DNA of 64,000 bases from Verpa conica. Taxonomy: Eukaryota; Ascomycota; Pezizomycetes; Pezizales; Morchellaceae. Below are positions 58,170 through 64,000 of this stretch, one piece after another. Made by a program: the position numbers and the translations under genes. The notes below the pieces were generated by a model. That model did not search any database. It was not told the DNA's origin and was given only the letters and a program-made list of their open reading frames with translations. The stretch spans positions 1,054,001 to 1,118,000 of the forward strand of contig JAUFSD010000025.1 of assembly GCA_033030425.1 (NCBI GenBank). Reading direction: 5' to 3'. The first letter of the stretch is position 1, and every line of letters starts with the position of its first letter.

Positions 58170-59662
58170 TCTGACGTCTTGAGTTGAACAAAGTTGGGGA
58201 AAGTGGCGAGGGAAGTTGAGGTTGTTGATTGGATGGCAACACAAAAAAAAATTTCAAGCGACGACAATAGCGAGTTTCTAGAAGGAAGTAGAAGTAAAAA
58301 GGTCAGCCAACAGCGACCAAGATATAACCCGGCGAGAATCAGGGGAAAGAATGATTAACCACTAAATAGGGAAAGGGAGAGAAGCAAATGTGCATACCCG
58401 CAGTAGTAGCAGCAGCAGTGATAGAAGATCACTCACAACACAGAAGGACAAAGCGACGGGGCAGAAATCCCAATCTCGCCTTTGACTACGATATACGGCT
58501 TTTTCGGGTATTTAATATTCTCCCCTTTCTTCCTCTGATAGCAATTCCTCCTGATGTAATTGATACCGTAGTGTTACTTTCTTGCGATATATTCCTCCTC
58601 CTATGAGATCCCTTCACAGCACAAACCAGCCGGTTTCTTAGAACTGTGCATGCACCGCTCGAGATGAGGACTGGTGAATTGCGGGGGGTTGATTTTCCCT
58701 ACCCTCTACAGATGAGTGAGGGAGCCGGACAGAGAGATGATGGCGAAAGGTTCTGTGGAACAAGAGGTGGAAGAAAGAGACTACGAGTTTACAATTCGAG
58801 TGACGCAAGGCAGGGAGGGCCCTTATGTAGTTTATCATGGAGTCATTTCGACGTCTTTCCACGGATTCCATCCCCGCTTACTGGAATGGGGCCCTGGCCG
58901 TTAGACCCTGGTCTTGGCTGGGGTCAATTTTTTTTCTTTCTTTCTTTCTCTTCCTCTCAACACGTCGCTTTTTTGGTGCCCCTGGAGGAACTTCCCGTTG
59001 TCACGGCGTTTGTGTTGTGCATCACCCAAAATAACGGATGGGTGTGCGACATATGGAAAATGCACTTCCCTTTGCTTTTTCCTCGGTTGGTGCTTTCCTT
59101 GGTTGGGGAATGTACTTTCCAGATACTGCTTCGGTGGCCTAGCAGTCACCAGTTGAACACGCAACAACTCTCACCGTTGAAATTTTCTTAAAAAAAGTAG
59201 AGTACACATATGTCTATAGGTTTTTTTTTTTTTTTTTTCCAGGTTCAGGATTCTTCGCGAAAAAAAGATGATTTAGGCTGCGATTGCCATTTCTTGATTC
59301 TACACCTGCATATCTCTATCTCTTGTAAGCGATCGCTCGACCATTCCCCCGCACTTGGTTCACGCCATCCGCGTTTTTTCGTATTCTAACCAGGCGTCGG
59401 GCACATATTTTAGGTCCTGAAGGCAATGAAACCCGACGGTTCCCCCTCCAGTTAGTGGATCGAACAGCCGCTCACAAAAAAAAACGTCGGGATTGAGCCG
59501 TCACAATTTCCGAGTGAGCTCACACTTTAGTTTCCGGAACCAAGATATGTACTGCTCCGGAGTGTAAAGTGTGCAAACTACAGGGTCATCTACAGTATGC
59601 AGGGTTAGGGTTTCTTGATAAACAAACGCAAACAAATATGCGTGAGGCACTCATCCAAACGT
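58170..59662. other. Upstream of MTHFR; no clear gene
   Basis: Overlapping frames at 58646-59191 on both strands have no motifs; the 181-codon plus frame reads through a CTTT/T-rich tract and is probably chance. A T18 run lies at 59221-59238. Below 58640 the sequence is the likely MTHFR promoter; no specific site can be claimed. Confidence 0.4.
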
Positions 59663-59777
59663 GTTCGGTCATAGAACGATGAAAATGGAGCATCCCGTCC
59701 GCTCTGCTGTACCCAATCATCGTATCGCCTAGTTAGTACTGCAGTCGGTGACGATGTGGGAATCCTAGGTACTGAAC
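59663..59777 (+). rRNA. 5S ribosomal RNA, second copy
   Basis: 115 nt, almost identical to the gene at 16158-16272 and with the same helix I (GTTCGGT with ACTGAAC). It differs by a G-to-C and a C-to-G change in GTGGGTGACCATG (here GTCGGTGACGATG) and by CCTAGG for CCTGGG near the 3' end. A TTTT terminator follows at 59780-59783. Confidence 0.88.
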
Positions 59778-61275
59778 TCTTTTAATTCTGAAGGGAAGCT
59801 AGCAGATCATCATGAAGCTTTTTTTTTTTGGTTGCTGTTGCGCTCAGACCTATGCGCCAAAGACCCTTAGAAGCACGGGAGACTACTAGAACCATGCGCT
59901 CTAACACGGTAAGTTGGTAGCGAGTGCGACATAGTGGGGTAATGGCGGGTTATGCACAACGAGAATCGGCAATCGAGTAATATCGTGGGATATAAGATGA
60001 GCGAGAAAATAAACATATGTTCCTTAAGGATAAAACAAACCCTTGGTTTGATATCAGCCGGCTTATGGACCTAGAACCCCCCCAAATCCGGTGGTTTTAA
60101 TCTTAGCCAGTCGGGTGTGAGATACGTAGGTAGTACACACATACTCATAGCCAATCTCACTTTCACCGAATCACGAGGTGTAGTTTTTTCATCAGGTATC
60201 ACTCGAATAGTATGTAAATTTTTTCTTTCTTTCTAATCTGGGATATTGCGGTGTATTTTACTTTACTAAGATTTTGAATTTAAAAGAAATTAATAATGGA
60301 GGGGTCTAGCTTGGGATATATGTGAATTACTTTTGTCCTTTTTGTAGTGGTTGGGAGGGAGGCTGTGATATCTAGGGATGGTGAAGAAAATATAAAAAAA
60401 ATAAAAATATCTCCGTGTAATTGTTAATTTGGTTATGAAGACTGTATATTAGCTGCCTTTCTTCTAGTTTAGTCCGATGTATGGGTTCCTGGGCTTTTGC
60501 GGTCATCTTGGGTTTGGGTGCGGTATATGTTTCTATGGGATCCGCTGTTCTATTTACACTATAGTACTAAGGTATTCATCTATTCTCCCCTTTGTAGTAC
60601 AATTATTCATATTATAAAATAAGCTAAGCTAGAACCAGCCTCTCTAATATTAGAAATTAAAAACTAAGTACTGAAAAAGTCTACTAGAAGCCTGCCAAAG
60701 GGGTGAATAAGCATCTCAGGCTATTCAAAATGCAAGAAACTCTCCATGGTACTGGGAGACTGGAATTACTTTTGGTGTATCTCTACTAGCGTCTTATTGC
60801 TGCGCTTATTCATTATTACCGGTCCGAGGGAGTAGGAGCCAGGATAGATGGGAGCAATTTGTGTGGATCCCCAGCTTCTGTATACACCTTATTGAAGTAA
60901 GCTAGTGGATTGGCTTTCCTAGGTGTCATTTCGTATTAAGGTTTAGATGGGACGACACCAACCCGGGCGACACCAATACCAATGGCGTAAAGTAGGTGCA
61001 GGAATTGGGAATGGGAGACGTTAGATTTCCTATCATTTCGAGACTCCACCCAAGCTAAGGCAGCAGGGTCTAAACCTTTGCGCCCATTTGATATGATTTC
61101 ACGGGACATCACTCGGAATGAGACCACTCTCGGACTACAATTGTTACTAGACATGACTGACATGACTTATAAAATTCAGACAAAAGAAAAAAACATTAAC
61201 TAGGCCAAACAAGACTATCGCCTCAAGACCAAACATATAACCCACCCACCCCGCCCCCTCAAAGACTTCCCTTAA
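59778..61275. other. Intergenic
   Basis: AT-rich. A minus frame of 75 codons (60936-61163) lies just downstream of the small gene at 61276-61663 but has no recognisable motif. No other supported feature. Confidence 0.45.
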
Positions 61276-61663
61276 TCAAACCCAGCAACTACCCAGGCCA
61301 GCCCTCCCCCACGTGTTCCTTCCAGATGCCCTAAGTTTTGCCTTCATTCTCCTATCCTCAACCTTCTTCTCATCCCTCATGAACTTTGCAAGATTCCTTC
61401 GGACATTCAGCTGTCTCTGCTCCTTCTCCTCTGACTTCATTGTAGCCTCCCTACTAGTCCTCAAAGACGCAAGACGCAAAAGCCGCGCAGTCAGGACTTC
61501 CGGCATCCCATTCTGTAAAATAGAGCGTTAGTACTTTGAACCTTTTTTTCTTCTCGCTAGTGGGGGGGGGGCGTTTTACCGAAACCTGCGGGTTGGGACT
61601 ATCGACCTCCATGATTACCGGGAGAGCTTTGTAAGGTTTAGGAGAACGCTGTTGCCTTGCCAT
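61276..61663 (-). CDS. Small basic helical protein, unknown function
   Basis: Exons 61663-61580 and 61512-61276 with a 67-nt phase-0 intron (GTAAAA donor, perfect TACTAAC branch site, TTTACAG acceptor); 106 residues. The perfect branch site and frame-keeping splice make it a likely real gene. The N-terminus is basic and Pro-rich (MARQQRSPKPYKALPVIMEV). Residues 30-95 form a long charged helix with PEVLTARLLRLASLRTSREA and REATMKSEEKEQRQLNVRRN, then KKVEDRRMKAK. There are no Cys pairs, signal peptide or membrane segment. I do not recognise the family; nuclear or ribosome-related roles would suit its charge but are guesses. It is divergent from the thioredoxin-domain gene, with about 990 bp between the two start codons. 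Confidence 0.6.
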
Positions 61664-62652
61664 TGTCTGTCTGTCGGTTTCTCAGTCGGTCGGTCGGTCG
61701 GTGGGGGAGATTTTATTCTGTAGAGAGAGGGCTTATTTTATTTAAAGAAGAGTATAAATACATGACGCGACCCGAGACAGCGGACAAGACAGGACAAAGA
61801 CAGGCAGGGTAAGGCAACAACGTGGTTCCACATAATTCCGGGAGTGGTCGTTCCACCCGTCATTCCGGGAGGTCGTTGTGTGTGTGTTACGTTAGGGATT
61901 ATGACTAATTGTAATTTGACGGGTCCCTTACTTTGGGAGGGGAATTTTAATGAGTTTCTAGATGTCTGTATTTCTGGATGGCTAGTCTTGAGGGGGTTAG
62001 GGGTGGCTGTGTTGACGGATAGATGAGTCCGGGGAGCGGTGTTCATCCTTGGGATCTAGGTGAGAGATTAAGGGGACTCTTGGGATGCCGTCTTAGCGAG
62101 GTTAGCAGAGTATCAGGACGGGGTTTCTGCACACGGATCTACGTATGCCCCGAGTCGAGGGAGTGGCTACTCTACATGTATCTTGACCTTTGATGCAGGG
62201 AAGATAAAGGTGAGACAAAGAGAGGTTGCCGGTCTGGGCTTGGCACCACTCCTCAGTCTCTAGCCACACGAAGGGTGCAGTGGCGGTGCAGCCAGAGGAG
62301 GAAGCATCTAAGGGAAGGAGAGGGGAAGAGAGGGAGAAGAGGGAAGAGGGAAGAGAGAAGAGGGAAGAGGGAAAAGAGAAAAAGAAGAGAGGGTCAGAAA
62401 TAGGAAGGACAAGAAATACACACACCACAGATCCCATTCACTGCTAACGTAACCGCTGGCAATCCTGGATCGTTGAGCCTCCCTTTTGCCGCTTTTCATC
62501 CCCTGTCAACTTTCCCTCCTTTAACCCCCTGTGAGGTCCAGAGACACACCAGATCCCATTCTGAGTGTGCAAACAACTTCACCAACACCCGGACTCCGAT
62601 CGTCCACAATCCTCCCCACCTCCCCCCTCCCCGCCAGCCCTCACATCAAACA
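61664..62652. promoter_or_regulatory. Divergent intergenic region
   Basis: About 990 bp between the start codons of two divergent genes. It has a four-unit GGTC tandem (61682-61703) and an 83-nt pure purine tract (62311-62393), which may be nucleosome-poor. The last 100 bases before 62653 are C-rich, as in a fungal 5' leader. Confidence 0.4.
62311..62393 (+). repeat. 83-nt purine-only tract
   Basis: Only A and G, built of GGGAAGA/GGGAGAA-like units, with mirror symmetry in parts. Such tracts can form triplex DNA and often mark fungal promoters. Confidence 0.8.
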
Positions 62653-64000
62653 ATGCGTTTCGCATACCCTCTCTCGTTGAGCCTTCTGGCCTTTGGCCTT
62701 TCTTCCCTGGTCTCGGCAGACCCCATCGCTATTCCTCTACCAGCTCCATTACCAGCTGATGCTTCATCAACCACTTCTTCGCCGGCGAGGGATGTGAAGG
62801 CGCCAGAGCTCCCTGAGCTGACAAGCAGTAACTTTTATGACAAGATAGGCAAAGGCTATTGGTGAGTGTGCTTTCGTTTTTCTTTGTTTTCTGCGGGAGA
62901 GGCAAAGGTCATGTGAGATGATGACCGATAAGGGGGGTCATCTACCGGGGGAGTCGAGATTGATGAAATATGAATTCCTCCATTGAATTTGGAAAAAATA
63001 TCCACCAGAGACTGACTTTGGGTTTGCTCAGGTTTGTAAAGCATTACTCCCCTACTTGTGTGCACTGCATCGCCGCCGCGCCTACCTGGCAAGCCCTCCA
63101 TGACTTTTATGCCACATCAACACTCGACAGCTCGGCTCTCCCTGTTCCTGGTACAGACCCCAAGTCGCAGTCTTCATCACCATCATTCACCGAGAATTAC
63201 GACTTTCACTTTGCTTCGTTAAACTGTGTTGCCAATGGAGACATTTGTGGGGACGAGAAGCTCGAGATCCATGGCTACCCAACATTCAATCTGTTCAAGG
63301 ACGGCAAGCTTCTTGAGCAGTTCAAGAAGCCAACCCATGATTTGCAAGCCTTGAGTGAATTCGTCGAGAAATATCTAGAAGAGATCAAGCCTAATAGCAG
63401 GCCTAAAACTATCACCCTACCGAAAGTCCCCGAGGCAACCCTGCCAGGTAGTCACAAGAAAGCGGAGGATAAGAAGGAGGGAGAGGAGACTAAATCAGAG
63501 TCTCCCCGCCCTGCTCCGGTCAGAGATACTCCACCACCACCAAAGCAGACCGCAAATATTCTCGGTGAGAGCACAAACCTCGATGCCGAATCATTCCAGC
63601 GCCTTGTCACAACTACTCGCGATCCTTGGTTCATCAAATTCTTTGCGCCATGGTGCGGACACTGTCAGGCCATGGCCCCCGCATGGGCCGAGCTTGGTCG
63701 TGAGATGAAAGGCTCCCTTAACATTGGTGAAGTCAACTGCGAGGTTGAGAAACGTCTTTGCAAGGATGTTAAGCTACGAGGATACCCGACTATCTTGTTC
63801 TTCCAGGGTGGTGAAAGAGTCGAATACGATGGTCTCCGCGGTCTCGGTGATCTGGTCGCATATGCAAAGAAGGCTGTCAACTCCGGTGTGCAAGACATTG
63901 ACCTTGTGGAATTTGAGGCGATGGAGAAGGGTGGCTTGGAGGTTGCTTTCATTTACTTTTACGACCAGGCCACTACTAGCGAGGACTTTATGGCTCTGGA
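62653..64000 (+). CDS. ER thioredoxin-domain (PDI-family) protein, 3' end outside window
   Basis: Exon 1 62653-62861, intron 62862-63031 (170 nt, GTGAGT donor, GCTCAG acceptor), exon 2 from 63032 to beyond the window; 392 residues visible. Signal peptide 1-22 (MRFAYPLSLSLLAFGLSSLVSA). First thioredoxin domain about 54-195 with CVHC at 79-82 and the cis-Pro in HGYPTFNLFKDGK; second about 245-360 with CGHC at 278-281 and GYPTILFF. Between them is a charged, Pro-rich linker. PDI-family proteins form or rearrange disulfides in the ER lumen. The atypical first site resembles that of membrane-bound Eps1-like members; whether a membrane anchor or an ER-retention signal follows is unknown because the end is missing. 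Confidence 0.88.

Noticed and set aside
58646..59191. 181-codon plus-strand frame upstream of MTHFR
   Set aside because: Composition comes from pyrimidine-rich tracts; several overlapping frames on both strands are equally open; no motif.

Overview
The window looks like nuclear DNA of a filamentous ascomycete (Pezizomycotina). The support is: short spliceosomal introns (51-88 nt, one of 170 nt) with GT..AG ends and CTAAC/CTAAT-type branch sites; a fungal gene set (Cdc73, Ura5, Met13, a DUF6536-type membrane protein, an ER thioredoxin-fold protein); 5S rRNA genes scattered singly; and fungus-type kinase-ankyrin and F-box families. Low gene density, AT-rich spacers and many decayed transposons would suit a repeat-rich genome such as a truffle-like Pezizomycete, but the genus cannot be fixed from this window.

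Layout. 1-6.1 kb: no intact gene; a decayed reading frame (2437-3672) and a large palindromic foldback element (4423-5561). 6.1-7.5 kb: CDC73. 8-16 kb: a decayed region with three tandem F-box-like paralogues (two pseudogenes at 8344-9715 and 13389-14423, one intact gene at 14890-15807), two TA-flanked miniature transposons, LTR-retroelement debris and a small unknown ORF. 16.16 kb: 5S rRNA gene. 16.9-19.2 kb: a minus-strand gene broken by a T10 frameshift and stops. 20-21 kb: more miniature inverted-repeat elements.

21.3-38.7 kb holds the main feature: three same-strand paralogues, each coding for a protein kinase joined to a C-terminal ankyrin domain. Predicted products are 1054, 1750 and 987 residues. 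All three keep the catalytic motifs and share two intron positions. Their repeat arrays differ greatly; the middle gene carries about 31 repeats, 27 of them nearly uniform. The architecture recalls fungal non-self-recognition receptors, with a kinase where a NACHT or NB-ARC switch would normally be.

39.4-40.0 kb: a GC-rich inverted-repeat element. 40.7-41.4 kb: URA5 (minus). 41.4-51.0 kb: a gene-poor stretch with transposon footprints. 51.1-53.3 kb: DUF6536-type membrane protein. 56.1-58.2 kb: methylenetetrahydrofolate reductase (minus, five exons). 59.66 kb: second 5S gene. 61.3-61.7 kb (minus) and 62.65 kb to the window end (plus): a small conserved-looking basic protein and a two-thioredoxin-domain ER protein, divergently arranged.

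The housekeeping genes (transcription elongation, pyrimidine synthesis, folate/methionine, ER folding) are unrelated to one another. The kinase-ankyrin and F-box clusters are the accessory, fast-evolving part. Exon models were made by eye from splice signals, reading frame and family motifs; no search was run.
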